In this document: positions 1-14,007 of the stretch, piece after piece | How positions within the stretch are numbered: position 1 is the stretch's first letter | How the letters are laid out: the number at the start of each line of letters is the position of its first letter | From: Phoebastria nigripes | Taxonomy: Eukaryota > Chordata > Aves > Procellariiformes > Diomedeidae | Length of the DNA stretch: 64,000 nt | Assembly: GCA_035582835.1 (NCBI GenBank) | Contig: JAYKAV010003143.1 | Span: 681,435-745,434 of the forward strand | Direction of reading: 5' to 3' | Notes under the pieces: generated by a model | Database searches by the model: none | Told to the model about the DNA's origin: nothing | What the model saw: the letters and a program-made list of their open reading frames with translations, nothing else | Made by a program: the position numbers and the translations under genes

Positions 1-3000
1 TGTAACTTTTACATGTTTTGTGTGCTCAGCAGGTCCATTAACAGATCTCTGGGCTAATTCAGATTATCTTTATGAAATAAAGCCTCAGGATGTCACAGCA
101 GCGAGGGGTTACGGGGGTAGTTATGGTCCACAGTCAGAGTAGAGGTAGCTAAGACACTTGATTAAATTATCACGAATGCTTGATCTAATCTAGAGGCTCA
201 CATGCCAAAGACAGGGAAGACTATTGTTGAATGTTGCCACAAGGGTCACAGTAAACATAAAACTGCTGTTTTGCAAATCCTCTTGAGGCAGTATAATTCT
301 TAACTTACTAAAGGGACATGGAGGCACCAAGTAGGCAGATTGTGTACCTGCTCTGTTGTTTCTAAATTAGCAGTGACATTTTTAAAAATAATTGAAATTC
401 AATAGCAGAAACCCTAAAAGTGAGAAGATTTGTCTTTATTACTTGTGAAAGAAAGACTCCTGCACTAACATAAATGAGGGANGCCGCACCATCGGCTGAG
501 GCTATTGAACAAACACCTCATGTACTGTGCAGCCAGAAAACAGTCTTTTTATCAACAGAGAATAAATGTGAGAAAAATCCAGAGGAAAAGATGGAGATGC
601 ACACTATATTTAGGAGTTGTTAATGTAGGTATGGTTTTAAATGAGCTGATGCAGTATCATTCGTATCTACTGCAGTGCTACAGTTTAAAAGCTAAATCAC
701 AGTAAATTTCTCATTTGGAGAAAGGTAATTTGGCTTGAATCAACAAATTTATGATCTGTCTGGCCCTTCACTGAGAGGAAAATTGAAAGGTCCATGCAAC
801 ACATGCAAACTGCAAGCATATGCTGCAAACTGCAACCGGTCAGCTGGCACAAGGAAAAGAGATCCTCTGGCCGGCCAGCCAGGGCATGGGGATTTCGTAG
901 CAGTTGGTTTGCTTTGAGCCACTGCTCTGAACCAGAGTTTCACTGGAAGGGTACCAGTGCTGGGTATAAGTGGTATTTAGTAAATGAAATATTTTGTTGG
1001 ATCCATTCTCTTATTCCTTATTTTGTTAGAAGCAGACTGATTTAATTTTCATGCACTTTCTGTTTGTCAAGAATGATCACTCCTAATTTACTGCTCAGGA
1101 AGTGAAAAGACAAAAAACAAACCCACACAAACCTCTGTAACTGCCTGGACAATGAAATGTAGAGCTATTACTCAACATGTTGAATAACAAAACCTAGTTC
1201 AAGCTTTATTGACCAATTCTATCAGGAGATGCTTAGATGATACACTGTAAAGGCAAAAAAGTATAATAAGCTCTTCTAGTTTGGAGACAAATACGGGTTG
1301 TAAAGTGGTTTTGTTTGTTCCTTAAGGTTGTCTTGGCTTTACATTGGGATGGACATGGCTGAGTATAGTGTCGATTTATTGTTGAGGCTGTAGGAGGGGA
1401 TAAATCCATCTTTCAAATTTTCAGGAATAGAACTGTATGGGGAAGAGATGCAAGGTTCACTTGAAATTCCCCCATCTCTCCTCTTTGTTTGAGGCACTGT
1501 AAGCACTCTTTGCCACATCACACTGCCCTTGTTGCTTCTTGTCAGTTTTTGCTACAGAAGATGCAAAATATTTTTTGTTAGTGGTGCTGATATGCAGAAG
1601 AACTACCCACAGACCAGCGCAGTAAGTAAATGGACAAATCACAATATTTGCTTTCCAGAGATGCTTGATTTGTTAAAGGAGAGGTTGTAAAACCCTCACA
1701 GTAGGGAAACATATGCCAGTTTTACAGGCTCTGGACCAACCCTGCCAACTATTAGACCCACGTAAACCTGCTTGTGTTAACCTGATGTAACCTTGATCTA
1801 TCCTCTCTGTTCTCTTTCTCTGCCTCTCTTAAATCTCTTTGCATGTTGGCTGGACTGTGATGATTGCATGACATGAAGATGCAATTTGTGACTCTTGCTG
1901 ACTCCTCAAGGCTGCTCTTCAAAGTGCTATCAAAGCTGTCTTGGCTGGATGGCCCAAATCATCTGATCCTCTGAGATTAGCAAACGTCAGTCTTTATTCT
2001 TTGTCAGGGCACGTCCCCATGAATGGGGCTTCCTCAGTGAGGCTGGGACTCCACATTAAAAAGTCACTGAGAGTAGAGCTGCTTTCAGAGTCCCTACCCC
2101 AGTTCACTCATTTCTGTGTCTTGCTGGTATTATGTGCCCCCTCAGTTTTGCCAATTGGACTTCAGTCCTCTAAAGATGTAAAATCAGTTTAAGCCAAGCT
2201 AAAAATGTTCTGCTGTCCAAAGGAGTAATTTCACCATCTCTGAGGCCCTTAGCTGGCCTCTTCCTCCCTGCTGCCCATACAATGGGTTAGGACTAGTGAC
2301 CGGGGCTGCAGCNTGAGCCACTGGGTGACTGAAAACTGCTTGTTGTTGCAGATTTTTTTTTTTTGTGGAGTTACTGTTGCTAGTGAAAATACAAGAGTGA
2401 CAGTGGGCACGTGGGAATATGGTAGGAGCTGCATGAGTGGACTACCCAGTGGGAAAGCAGTACTGTTGTGTGTTGGCTTAAGCTATTACAATTCCCCACC
2501 CATATCCTCATTTTTGAAATAATGTGGTTTAAAAGACAGAAAAAGAATAAAACCAAAAGCATATTACCTGGCATCTTAGCCAGTCATAAACCCACTTGAA
2601 TTGCTACAACTAAGGAAGCAGTAATCTCTCTTGAGTGTCTTGGCATACCTGGAGGTGGAAGTGTCTTAAAATGGCCTTGCCACTTGAAAGATGTGCAATG
2701 CAGAACCACATCCTGAGGTGCTTGTGCCATCGATCTCCCTTCAAACTTCAAAAGCAATAACACAATTCTCCATAAGAAGGTTTCCCCATTGTTTCCCTTT
2801 TGTTTCCCTGTATGGGTATTTAAGTCAGGATTGAAAAACATACTGGGTCAACTACAGCTCCTCAGTCCTTTTTTTGCGTACTTAAAAACAAGCCCGACTT
2901 TCAGAAATGCCGCGTGTGCCACAGCTTCTGTTTAAACTCAGATGCAGCAGTGCCCGGCTGGTGNGTAATGAGCCACCTAGAAAGAAAAAAACACGGACAG

Positions 3001-3393
3001 AGCTCTGGGCTATTTAAAATTCTCTCTGCTTGGCTGAACAACAATACTGCTGGACATGCCAAGACCTGTTAATTTATATCTACTCTTTTCATCTGTTAAA
3101 GCAATAGGAATAACAGAAAGAGTTAGATTCCTATAATCGCTAGTCATTAATTTTTCACCCTGGCTGGATATTAACCCCACCACCAGCCACTTCACCCAGT
3201 GCAAGAGCAATTTGAGTGCCCTGTTATCCGTTCTCTGAGAAGATGACAATAACACCCACCATATGCATGTACTAACTAAACTGGAGGGTTTATCTGTAAT
3301 ATGTAATCCCAACCAGCAGATATGTTTGCATTAATAATGAACCTTCATCTTGGCCCTTTCCCCCTGGCCCTCTCCTAGCCCCCCACCCTCCAG
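1..3393. other. AT-rich non-coding DNA, nothing recognised
   Basis: I see no repeat family, RNA gene or convincing exon here. Open frames on both strands are short and lack paired splice signals. Isolated Ns occur near 482, 2,313 and 2,964. The segment could be intron or intergenic. Confidence 0.5.
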
Positions 3394-3465
3394 GAGGTCT
3401 GGAAGCTTTCAGAGACTGAAAGGGTTCTTGCTAGAAGACAGGTTGAGGTAGAAAAGATAAATGGA
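3394..3465 (+). CDS. Exon-like fragment, unidentified, low confidence
   Basis: A strong 3' splice site, with a C/T-rich stretch ending in CCCTCCAG, precedes a 72-base open stretch. It reads EVWKLSETERVLARRQVEV and then EKING, charged and helix-like. A GTAAAA donor follows at 3,466. A stop occurs shortly afterwards if the donor is not used. No neighbouring exon can be joined to it in phase with confidence, and I do not recognise the peptide. It may be a decoy exon. Confidence 0.12.
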
Positions 3466-4212
3466 GTAAAACTAAGAGAAATCTAGCAGTAAGAAAATCC
3501 TGGGGTGTGTTTTTGTTGTTTGCCTTTTTTTAAATCTCACATGTTGGTACACTTTATACTTCATCATGATTCAAGTTTATAGTCTTCCATCTCAAAACTA
3601 CACAAATGTTAGCAAAATAAGAGCTCGTGTTCTATTTGGGCTCTACATTCAAGGCTCTTGAAGAAAAAAACCCTCTTTGTTAGAAAGAGAACATTCTTCA
3701 GAGGCGAATAAACCTTTAAACCTATCCTTCTTTTCTAGGGCTTTCACTGGAAATGTTTGGCCTAAGTCTAAATATAAACAGAGCTCCTTGATCATCATTT
3801 GTGTGACCATCTCTGTGCAGCTCCTTAACTGGCACCAGGAGAGCGAGGGGTGTGGTTGTAAAGTTTGGCTCCATTGTGGTGGCCATGTGAGGCCCGAAAG
3901 CCTGCGGGGTAGGAAGAACAGCATGGAATATTTTACAATGGAGATGGGCATAAAATCTTTAAATAGGTTTGGGTTTTGGNTTTTTTCTTTCTTTCTATGA
4001 AACTTTTAATGGCTTCATTCATTGACATTCTAATTGCGTTAGGAACTTTTTCCACGCCGACTTTCTGTGATGCATCAATCGGAGAAGGGTATGTTCAGAG
4101 ATTGTTTTCNGGACTGAAAGGGTTAAAAAAGTGTCCTGAACTACTACTTCACACTGTTTAACTCTGTAAATAACCCTCTCTTCCCTGCCTCTGTAAAATG
4201 ATGTTTTTTACC

Positions 4213-4246
4213 TTATAAAGATTATAACATTATAAAGATTACAACT
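4213..4246. repeat. 17-bp two-copy tandem duplication
   Basis: TTATAAAGATTATAACA is followed directly by TTATAAAGATTACAACT, which matches at 15 of 17 positions. This looks like a small slippage or patch duplication with no further copies. Confidence 0.8.
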
Positions 4247-5543
4247 TTGAGCATTTAAATGTTAGGAAACGTCACAGTTGAGGGAGATGGCAGAGCTTTA
4301 ATTTGGTCCTTTTCTGAGCAGGCATTATAGTGCTGTTTTTAATTATACTGTCACATATGGTGGTCATCCCATTGTTTAATTTCAGGTCCCCGTTCCAAAA
4401 TGTGAGGTCAAGAGACTTTTGAAGACAAATGCATAGCAGCAAGATTTCATTCAAAACACAAGTTGCAAAAAATTATATGTAAGTTAAATGGATGTTTATA
4501 ATGAAGTGTCCGGAGAAACTTCGTTAGAAAACATTACCTAGCTTAGGAAAGGCCTGTCATGGCATAAGACAGGAGTAGAGCACACCTGGAAAACAGGGGT
4601 TAAATTCTTTTCCCAGCAGGCTGGTGATGCAGTCCTCCTCTCTTGCTAAATTCTGGACTGAAGTTGTACATTGGGTATACCTTTTCAGTGAGGTCTATTG
4701 ACTTCTACTCTTTGTNCCCCCCACTATAAAGATCCAGCAGCTATTAGTGAAAATGTTGGCAATATCCTAAATCCATGAGGATAAAAAAACTGGAAACCAC
4801 CAATGTTAATGTTTTATCAGAAAACTTGGTGATGGCAAGTGATAGCAAAGATATCACCTGGTGATAGTCAGTGCAAGTGCAAGTCAGTGCGAACAGTTCT
4901 GCAGGGCAAGTTCTGCAACTTTCATGAGCAGTCATTTGTAAAACTGAGTGAAAAATACTTAAATTCAGTTTTAGGAGAGTAGTGTAAAATCATTATTTCT
5001 TTAATTTAGTCAATGTAATGCAAAGGGAATGGAAAGACCTAGATAGATACTCTTTTTTTGTCTTGCTTGCTTTTTTCCCCAGTACCCTCTTTCTTGGACC
5101 TTCTACCTTATGAAAAATACAGAGTGTATGTGTACTGTATATAAATATGCCTTCATGACATCAAAGAGTCTGGGTCTGCTGCTTGGGTAATCTATAAGAT
5201 TATACCGACCATAACGTAGCAGGCACATGCCAGACACCTGACCCCTGAAAGGCAGTCACAGGCCATGCCATATTTAAACACGGCTAGTAGTGTAGTTAGC
5301 AGCCAGCATGCAGTTGAACAAATGTGCATTGTTGTTACAATTGAAACCACATGCCGAGTAATTTAACATAGGTGCAACTTTCTTGAGAATGTGTGGACAG
5401 TTGGAAACCTGAATGTATTTTTTTATTTATGTTATGTCTGTGCGTCTCAGGGCTCCCTTACTTTGTTTTCTTAGCGAAAACTCAGACAGATCAGACACGT
5501 AGGATTGATGGAGCTGGGCACTGACAGACCCGCTCTGTTCCAG

Positions 5544-5597
5544 CTGCAGTGACTGTGGAAGAATTGGATCCGGACCCTCTTAACTGGTCCTCCAAGA
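5544..5597 (+). CDS. 54-base exon-like fragment, unidentified
   Basis: The acceptor CTGTTCCAG is followed by 54 bases whose open frame reads AVTVEELDPDPLNWSSK, and then a near-perfect donor, AAGA followed by GTAAGA. The length is a multiple of three and both ends have phase 1, the pattern of a small cassette exon. The acidic peptide resembles no family I can name. The pyrimidine tract is only moderate, so a chance decoy is quite possible. Confidence 0.15.
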
Positions 5598-6012
5598 GTA
5601 AGATTTCAGTTACCATGACCGGTCGCCAAGGACTATTTTATTTTAACCCACGTCAAATCTGAGCTTACCTATGGGGCTAAACCACAGCCTGCTGAGCCAA
5701 GTGTATCTGAGTACAAACTCATTTCACTGGCTGTTTGTTACTTTTTGGAAAATTCCGCCACATACAGTTGTATGGAACAACCTCCACCAAACTAAACTTT
5801 TCAAGCTTCATTGCACTTGAAATACTGCATGCTCCTTCCTCCCAGCTTACAGTCAGTGCATGAGTTCCTTGTTTCTTAGAAAATGAAATGAACAGAAGTT
5901 AGATATATATTGAATTTTCTCTTTGGGATAAACAAGATGAAAAGATGGATTTAATGCTTTGACTGCCCTTCACTCTCTAAACCATAAGGGCTTGTGAATG
6001 GTCTCAACTTAC

Positions 6013-6108
6013 GTTTACTTGGGATACTTCCAGTTGGTGATGTTTTTTAAGTCCATAAAGTTGTCTTTTTATTGACTGTTGTGCAATAATAACCAAATCA
6101 GGGTGCTG
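6013..6108 (-). CDS. 96-base exon-like fragment left of the CpG island, unidentified
   Basis: On the minus strand the acceptor CTCAATTCAG is followed by 96 open bases (32 codons, phase 0 at both ends) and then GTAAGT. The frame begins QHPDLVIIAQQSIKRQ and ends HHQLEVSQVN. It lies about 8 kb downstream of the minus-strand donors in the CpG island, so it would fit a gene transcribed leftwards from that promoter. The family is not recognised and the fragment may be a decoy. Confidence 0.2.
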
Positions 6109-9100
6109 CTGAATTGAGATTATTTTTTCTATCCAGAAAACCACTTTTTTAAATTTTTTTTTTTCCTTTGGGTGTGATGTAATTACAATAATGGTGATGA
6201 TCATTGTGATGGGGAATAGACTGAGTGAGGAGGTTCTCCTTAAATCTGTTGATGCGCACTATAAGTAGCAAGCAAGTCAAGCAGAAAAGAAAGCAAGAAG
6301 GAAACAGCATTTGTGCTAGTAATCTTCTTGACATTAATTGCACGTGTTGGAGCTGCCCATGGTGTGGCCAAACAAGAGGCAGGGTGAATAGTCCCCGAGA
6401 TGTACGGTCTTCTCACTGGGGGAACCACATGAACTGTTGAAATAGTCAGTTTTCTGTGTACTTTCGGCTTCATGGAATATTTTTGTTGTTACATGGCTGT
6501 GAATCTAGGTAGGTTACAGTAACTGGATACCGGCCATTGATTGAAAGAAAGCAACCTGCCCTTCTACCACACAATACGGAGTTTAAAGACACCTAGCAAC
6601 CCATAGATAAACAACACTTTTTGCATGCCTGTCCCTCCTTGCCCTTTCACAGCTGTGCCAGCCCCTTTCCTCTGCAGCTCCCTGGGCCTGCTCCTTTGGC
6701 ATTGCCATCGTCCGCTCTTTCTCATTNGTCAAATCCAGAGGGAGGGTACAGGGAGCTTTGCAGGGGTAGTGCTCTGAATTCTAACCAGATTCAGGGGAAT
6801 CTGATGTGTCAGGGTGTTGAAAAGTCTTGGCATTTGGTTCACACTGCATGAACCATCAATGTGCTCCTCTCTGGGCAGGACACAGCCAGCCTTTTGAAAA
6901 ACTGGTGGTGATTATAGAGCATAGGCAGGAGCACTTCTCTGTTGCATAAGCCCCAGTCTAAGCTCAGAAGAGAACTTTTTCATCTTGAAAGCTGAGAATA
7001 AGTGTTACTTTTTTTTTATATTGTTAAGAGGCCACAAAACAAAGAACACAGCACACCATTCTTTTGTGCTACAAGGACAAATCTGTCCCCTACAAGAGGA
7101 AAAAAAAAAAAAAAAAAAGAAATTGTTTCTGCACATGTAAAAGTGTACTTGCACCAAGTGATTAGCAATAATGGACTTTGTTCCTTGATGATCTCAAATC
7201 TCTTGTGTGTGAGTCATACTTGTTTTTTTTATTCTCCTAATTTTGGCTTTTATAAGTTCTTATGTGCTGGATCAGCCATTCATTTGCCATTACGTTTGGT
7301 ACTATTAAATGAAAAAATATTCCTATAGAAAAAAGGAGAAAAGCTGAAGCTGATGGAAATGCACTAAATAAACCACCACTACAGGTTCCTTCACTCTTGA
7401 GCCCACACCCATGGGTTGGAAGAGAGGCCAAGCTACCATACTTCTTACTTGCCAAGATAAGGAGTGGAAGGAATGAGGATTTTAGGCTGGTTGCAGTTAT
7501 TTTAATGTTTTTTTTCTTTTGTTTTTGTCTTTGCTTCTGGTTCTAGAAGCAGCTGAGAGAGAGATGAGCTTTCCTCAAAATGCTTATTTGCTTTTTCCGG
7601 ACTTTGCTGGTTAGCTGCTGGGCTGAATTCCTGGGGCTATGCAGTTCTCAGTGATCAGCTATCAGGTAGGAAGAATATTCTGTGGAGGCAGCAATTATTT
7701 GTCAAGTACTGACAATGTACTTGGCATGCTACAAGGCACGGATAGGAAAGCTTTACCTGTTCCGGAGAGCTGCAGTTTAGGCTACAGACCAAAACAGAAA
7801 GACAAATTGCACAGGAAGCTACCATGGATATTTTTTTAATCCTTTAACTTGGTGTTTTCCAGAAAGAGTTAAGGTTTGCAGGAAGAGAGAACAGCGCTTT
7901 ATGTACCAGGGCTGTGTGGTTGCTAGCTAGACAGGCCTAGCCACAGAGCAAACGAGAAGAATGGGAGAAGGAAACTCTGAGAGAACTGGAGACACTGGCA
8001 TTACTAGAGAAGAGTGGGAAAAGACTGGGATATTATAAAAGAGAAGTCTAATATGCACAGAGTTGTGCACCACATGGAAGGTAAAAAGAAATATTTACAT
8101 TTGATGGCCAAGGGTGGAGCTGCGGAACATCCAGAAGGTGCAGCAATACAGCCAAGACGATAGTTGATGCTGCAGCAGTTTAAAATTAAGAGAGGGCAGT
8201 TATGAAGCATTTAGGCAGTTAAGAGAAAGTGAGATTAGTGGCGAATTTATGTCATGTGTAAGCAACTTGGGTATTAGAAAACAAGGGTTATCTTTCAGAC
8301 GGTCAAGACAAAATGAATTGAGATGCTGAGGAGAAGAGGTGCAATGAGTGAGAAGATTTTGACAGGAGTTAGAAATAGGAGGAAGACAATGATCAGGATA
8401 CTTAGCTGTTTTTTAATCAGGTGAGAATTAAATTTTACAAAATCAAACTACCTCTTTTCCTTTCTCTCCCATCTCCTCTCCCCTCCTTCCCCTTTCATGT
8501 GCTGAATGACTGTGGTGGAACTGTGCTGTAGGTACAGTATATTGTGATTAAATACTCTGTAATGTGCTCTGAGATACAGTGGACCAAAAAGTATAAATAG
8601 AATGCCAATTGCATAAAATAAGTCTCTGAATTCTTGCTGTACCATGGTGAGGTAGCTCAGTTACAGCTTCGACCACCCATGAATGCTGAGCACACAGTAG
8701 GAGGACTTTTGGACTCGCATCTCACCTATTATCTTGGTAGTAGGGTATGAATCTCTTTGAATGTGAAAGCCTGGTTTTGTTTAAGTGAAGAACATAAGAA
8801 AAGGCTCTTTCCTTATTTTTTTTTTCCTTGAGTAGATGAAAGGTGGATAGAAGTGACCGTAAATTTTAGGAAGAAAAGAAGTGGAAAAAGGCTAATGCTT
8901 ACTGAGCAGGAATTGTATTTTTCCAGCCATGCCCCTGAACTACCCAAATGTTAAGACTCTCCTGTACAAAAGTGTCACTACTTCATCTATATAAATTCAC
9001 TGTCAGAACAAAGGACACTTTTTGGAAGGGAAACAAGACTGTATTACACCATTCAGCAACTAACAGAAGAAAGAGAATAGCTACTTCCTGCCAACATTCA

Positions 9101-12100
9101 TACTCTGAAGATGTATGCACGAGGTGGTAGGTGAGCATTCAGTTCTTACTACTAGCCAACTCTTAGTGGTGATTTATCCAGCTTGTGGATTAACTTTATA
9201 AAAGACTCAGGGACATAAAAGTGTGGGACTGGCAGGTTAGCTTAAGGAGAGTGATATCTGATGATGACCGTAGGGGTCACCTGGAAGCAACTGAGATGCT
9301 TGCATGCAGCATGGGGCAAGCAGACCTGCGCTTTCTGAGTAGAGCCAATGTGGCTGCTGCAACAGCTTACTACCATTGCTGGAAAAACGGGAATATACTT
9401 CAAAGACCTTATCTAGGTCCAACTAAACTAGCTAAGCTATGAACCATGTGCTGGTTCACACTGACTTGCCACTTCCTTGGGTGACACTATGCGAATGTAA
9501 TTTCTAGAGGCTGCAGAGAGCACAGCAGCAACAGAAACAACTGCTCAGATGCAGGCTGTGCTCAAGTGAACGATCCCTCCGCCTAGCCAGACTACTGGCA
9601 AACACGGCTTCTCTGGCAGAATCCCCTGTCTCTTCCTCCCCACCCCAGATCTCTAGTGGGCTTACTGGCTCCCCTGTAGTACTGACCATGCAGAACCCAG
9701 ACCACCTCACTCAGAGCACTCAAGGTGACAAGAATTATCTTTTTTTAAAGAGGTTTTTTTTCATTTTTCCATTTTCCAGGCTATCTTAGTTCCCCATTAC
9801 TTGGTTTCTGTTTCTGTTACTCTGACTTCTTTCTGTTTGGCTTTTTCTTTTTTTTTAATGGAAATTTCATTGCTTCTTTACCTACCCCTCCTGGCCCTCT
9901 TTACCCTTCCAGTGGAGAACTGTTCTTACCATCAGCACAGGGGTTTCCGCTTCCCCAGCAGCTTGATACAACACGTTCCTTGCTGTCATGTCCTCTCCAG
10001 TCACAGCAGCTGACTGCCTGTCTTACACTAACTCTGCTGGCTGAACATGTGGCACAGCACAACATGTCGCACAATGACTTTACATTCTTGCTGTATTCAG
10101 AGTTGTAGTACTCCAAGGTACTACTATGGATATTTTCTATGGAGAGCTTAAGGGATGGGAACTGCATGGGGGAATTATTTCGCTACTCCCTCCCTTGCCT
10201 ATCTGCTGATGCTGAAGTTTCTCTTACTCTCCTCCTGAGAGGTTAGTGCTGAACATGTCAGCATCCCCACATTTAAATCAACTGTTTCCTGAGGATTTGG
10301 GATACCCTGGCCCAAACTAATTTAATGAGAACAATAATTGCCTCATCTCCCACCACATAAGATATCAATCCTCTTCTTGGCACAGGTATGCCATGTAGCA
10401 AATGTTTCTATAGAAGACTTAAACCATTCTGCACAGCTCTGGCGTTGCTGGCTGTTCGTTGCTGGAATAATTAAAAATGTTCTTAGTGAAATATTTTTAA
10501 CCGGAGTGTAATTTGATACACTGCCTGGTCTACACTGTTGAAAATGGACAAAGTTTCTTCCTTTCAGCTAGAAGAATAAAACAGATACCTAACAGTCTTT
10601 CGCTACTTTGTGGATGCTGCACAATCTATCAGAAGGATCCATCTTTGCAGTGTGAATTACAGGCTGTGTGATTTGGAAAGCTGCTCCTATTCTGCTGGTT
10701 ATGTCCTTTCATCTCAGCCAACTGACTGTGGTTGTCAATCCCATTCACCTCCTGTGCTCTGCTTCTTGTGATGCCTGTTTGGCTTCTTTATTATCTGCAT
10801 TTTTAGCTGCGTCCGGTTTTCTCATTTCTGGCCTTTAATTTCATCTGCTGTAATGCAGAAAGGCTAGTTCTATTTCTTTGGACTATTTCAGCTTGAGGCC
10901 AACTTCTGGCACCATCAAGGACATGGACAGTTTTTACATTCTGCTGCAGCACATGGCAAAAGTCTCTCCCCTCTTCACCATGTTGTTTCAATTTTTATCA
11001 CCGTTTCATGTCCCATGAGACCCTTGAAATACAGTCATTGTCTTGCCACATGCCTGAGAGCTCTCCTGGCCGCCAGTGGTCACCCAAAGACACATTTTCC
11101 TTATAAGCTCCTTTTGCCAGCTCTCAAGCAGAGTTTGTTGCATGCAGAGACACAGAACCACGTGCGTGTACGGGAGCACGTAGGGCTTGGTGGTCACCTT
11201 GCAGATATCTAAGGTGCAGTTTTTCAGGATGGCCACACCCAAGGAAAGGAACGCCTTAGGGCTCAACCCTCCTTGGAATAACTCCTAACAAAAGTTAAGC
11301 TAAAAGTAAGTAAGTATTTATTTACAAATCCTGAACAGATGGCACATATGCAAACTTGTAGATACAGATGAACAAAGGGGACAAAAAAAAAAACCCCAAC
11401 ATAGTCCCTAAGCAGCGCTTAATTCAGATCTGATGGTTTCCTTTACTCCGTGTGACTCAACTGACAAGTTGGCAAATGCCTGGCAGCATTTATAACCAAA
11501 GTCTCTGGGTTACACTAAGTCTTTATGTCTTCAGGTTACATTCACTGAATGGAGCCTGAAGCTGACAGATTCCTTTTCCGTGTTTGGTCCCTATACACCT
11601 TGTGAATCATTTCAATTGAAAGATTTCCCCCTGACCTGCCAATTTATCATTCATTAACTCAAGCAAGAAGCGTTTTTGCCTTTCTCCCTACCAAGCCATT
11701 GCTTGCTACCTTATGCTTTGGAGGTGCTAATTTCTCTTTTGCATCACTTGGACACTTCCTAATTGCCCATACAGACAGGTAATAACCTTTTCCATACTGA
11801 CGTTATTAACTCTTTAGGGTGTAACCCCGCTTCATCCTGGAGCTTGGAATATCCAAATCCCAGACGGAAGCCTTTTCACTTAGTTTGCTGACCATATTTT
11901 ATAGAATTCCATAATTGTAATTGATTCACACAGCTTGTTACTGGCTCTCTCTGAAATCAAGCCTGAAGGTAATCAGTAATTCTGAGGTATAAATACATGT
12001 GAGGCGCCTTGTCTCCGTACCGCCTCTAAATTTAGGCTTTTGAGAAATACCCTAACAAATTTCTATCCCTTTTTTTTTTTCCCTCTTGGCATGCTAATAA

Positions 12101-12212
12101 CCCTTCCTCTGTCCACTAATGCTCTTTCCTTTCCTGCCCTCGCTTCTTTATTCTCTTTCTTCTTCTTCCCTATTTCCTGTCTTCTTTTTCCTAATCTGTT
12201 CCCCCCTGGGCC
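6109..12212. other. Non-coding stretch, no recognised gene
   Basis: AT-rich sequence with small open frames on both strands and no convincing exon structure. I saw no transposon family in it. Its place left of a bidirectional promoter makes intron or intergenic DNA the likely reading. Confidence 0.45.
7100..7118. repeat. Poly(A) run, 19 A
   Basis: A simple homopolymer, not attached to any recognisable retro-copy. Confidence 0.9.
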
Positions 12213-12316
12213 CTGATTCATGATCCCTGCAAGATGTAGCTGCATTGGCTGAGGAGATGTGGGGGAGGCCATCTCTTTAGCCACTGCAGCTAACTCCAAC
12301 AGGGATCATGAATCAG
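12213..12316. repeat. 17-bp perfect inverted repeat with a 70-base loop
   Basis: The left arm CTGATTCATGATCCCTG (12,213-12,229) is exactly reverse-complementary to CAGGGATCATGAATCAG (12,300-12,316). Pairing stops at the next base on both sides. The loop is not itself a good hairpin. The structure could be the remnant of a small inverted-repeat element, or the arms could be paired binding sites. No element family is recognised. Confidence 0.8.
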
Positions 12317-14007
12317 AGCTCTCCGTTGCTGTAGTTCAGTCTCACATAGTAATGTAAACTGGAGCTGATGGCAACTGCATTAATATGACAGCCTGAACTG
12401 CGTCAGCTGAGGAGTAGACGTACCACCTGTTCTGCCACTTCTGTGGTGGGGATGGTAACCTCTGGCAGAGTAAAGGAAGAGATAGCCACGCATCATCCTC
12501 CCTGTCCTCCATGAACTGCTAGAGCTTGGGAGTCAGGGTCCTTGGACTTTCCATTCTTTCTTATCTTCAAAAATTTCTTCTACAGCCTCTTCAAAATTAA
12601 CATTCCTTGCACAATCTCATACTCCAAGACCGCTAACTTAAGAAGTCCAGTCTCACCTCAAACCACCCTGAGTGAGAGAAAAATAAACTCATTGGCTAAA
12701 ATCTATTGCCTTGTACCTCCAGGGATGGAAAAGAAAAACAAGCAAATTCTCTATGTGCACCTAATTAAGGGCTATTGTTACACTCCTCTCTTCCCTTCAT
12801 ATAAAAAGGAACCACAGCTCTCAGGGATATTCTTTCCATGTCAATGGAGTCATGACAGCCTTGATTTGTGTGTCACTCTGGCCAGCTGCTCATATGAAGA
12901 ACTGTGTTTTCTCCTCANATTAAGTTCCGAATTAATTCGAAAGGAGGAGTAGAATGAACAGTCGGCTCCTACGTGCCCAAAGAGCACGGGATCAAGTTCT
13001 GCTCTTTCCTTCCATCTTCTCCAGAGACACAGCACTCTGTGGAAACCGAATCAAAGCTCTCATTTGGTACCCTGTTTCCCTCTTTAGCCAAATTAATCCC
13101 TGCTCTGACAGCAGTGATGACACATTAAATACTTTGCATCGATTTTATTACCCCTTTTTATTATTCTCATCTGGGTTCAGATGAAGGATTTCTTCACTTG
13201 AAATATTCTTACGGTATCTGTAAGCCACCTTTTTGTGTTAGTGGGCTAAGACTCACTTGGAGCCGGGTAAGAACAAACAAATCCATTTAAATGACTGCCC
13301 TTTGAAACTGAAATTTAGAAACGTGCAGTTTTGTTACTGCAAAATGTTCCGGGTGTTTTAAAAGTGGTCTGAAAAAATGAGATAAAGCTTTAAAGTCAGT
13401 AAGGGCAAAATGCCTCATCTATATGTCTAGACTCAATGTTGCCAGCAGGCAATTCCCTTGCAGTAGAAGGATGGGTGGTATTTATGCTAAAGCAGAGTTT
13501 CTGCCTAGTAAATTGTGCAACTTAAGATGTCAGGCTAGATTTCAGTGTGTGTGTGTTCAGGAAAGTCACACAGTCTCTCTGGTTGTGCCTCCAGGTATGA
13601 TCTAGCAGAAGACTCAGTTTTCCAGTTCAAGAGGCTGGCTGCAATGTGCTGCGACTCTTCTCGCCTGTATGTCAGGCCCTCTTTCCCGTGGAAAATACAG
13701 CAGGAGGACAGAGGGGGTGAAAAGTGTCCTTCTGAAATGTTCTTCTCCTCCTTCCCCTGCAAGACTTTAGCTCTCTGTGCTGAAGGCCAGTTTTCCAGTA
13801 AGAGCTGTTGAGAACATAGAGGTGGAAGACGGCTCAGGTGTGGCTCCAGGCTCCTTTCCTTGGAAGCTCCTTTTAAGTTGAGCTACGCAGCTCGCATGAT
13901 CCCTCCCTGCGCGGCACTGCAGCAGCGCCACAGCAGTGTCCGTGAGCGGCTTCGCACCCCTCTGATCCCGAGCCACATCCTCATCCTCCGACCTGGGCTG
14001 GCCTCAC

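Noticed and set aside
11006..11266. 86-codon minus-strand frame considered as a retroviral or pseudogene remnant
   Set aside because: No motif of any retroviral or host protein could be recognised and no repeat boundaries are visible.
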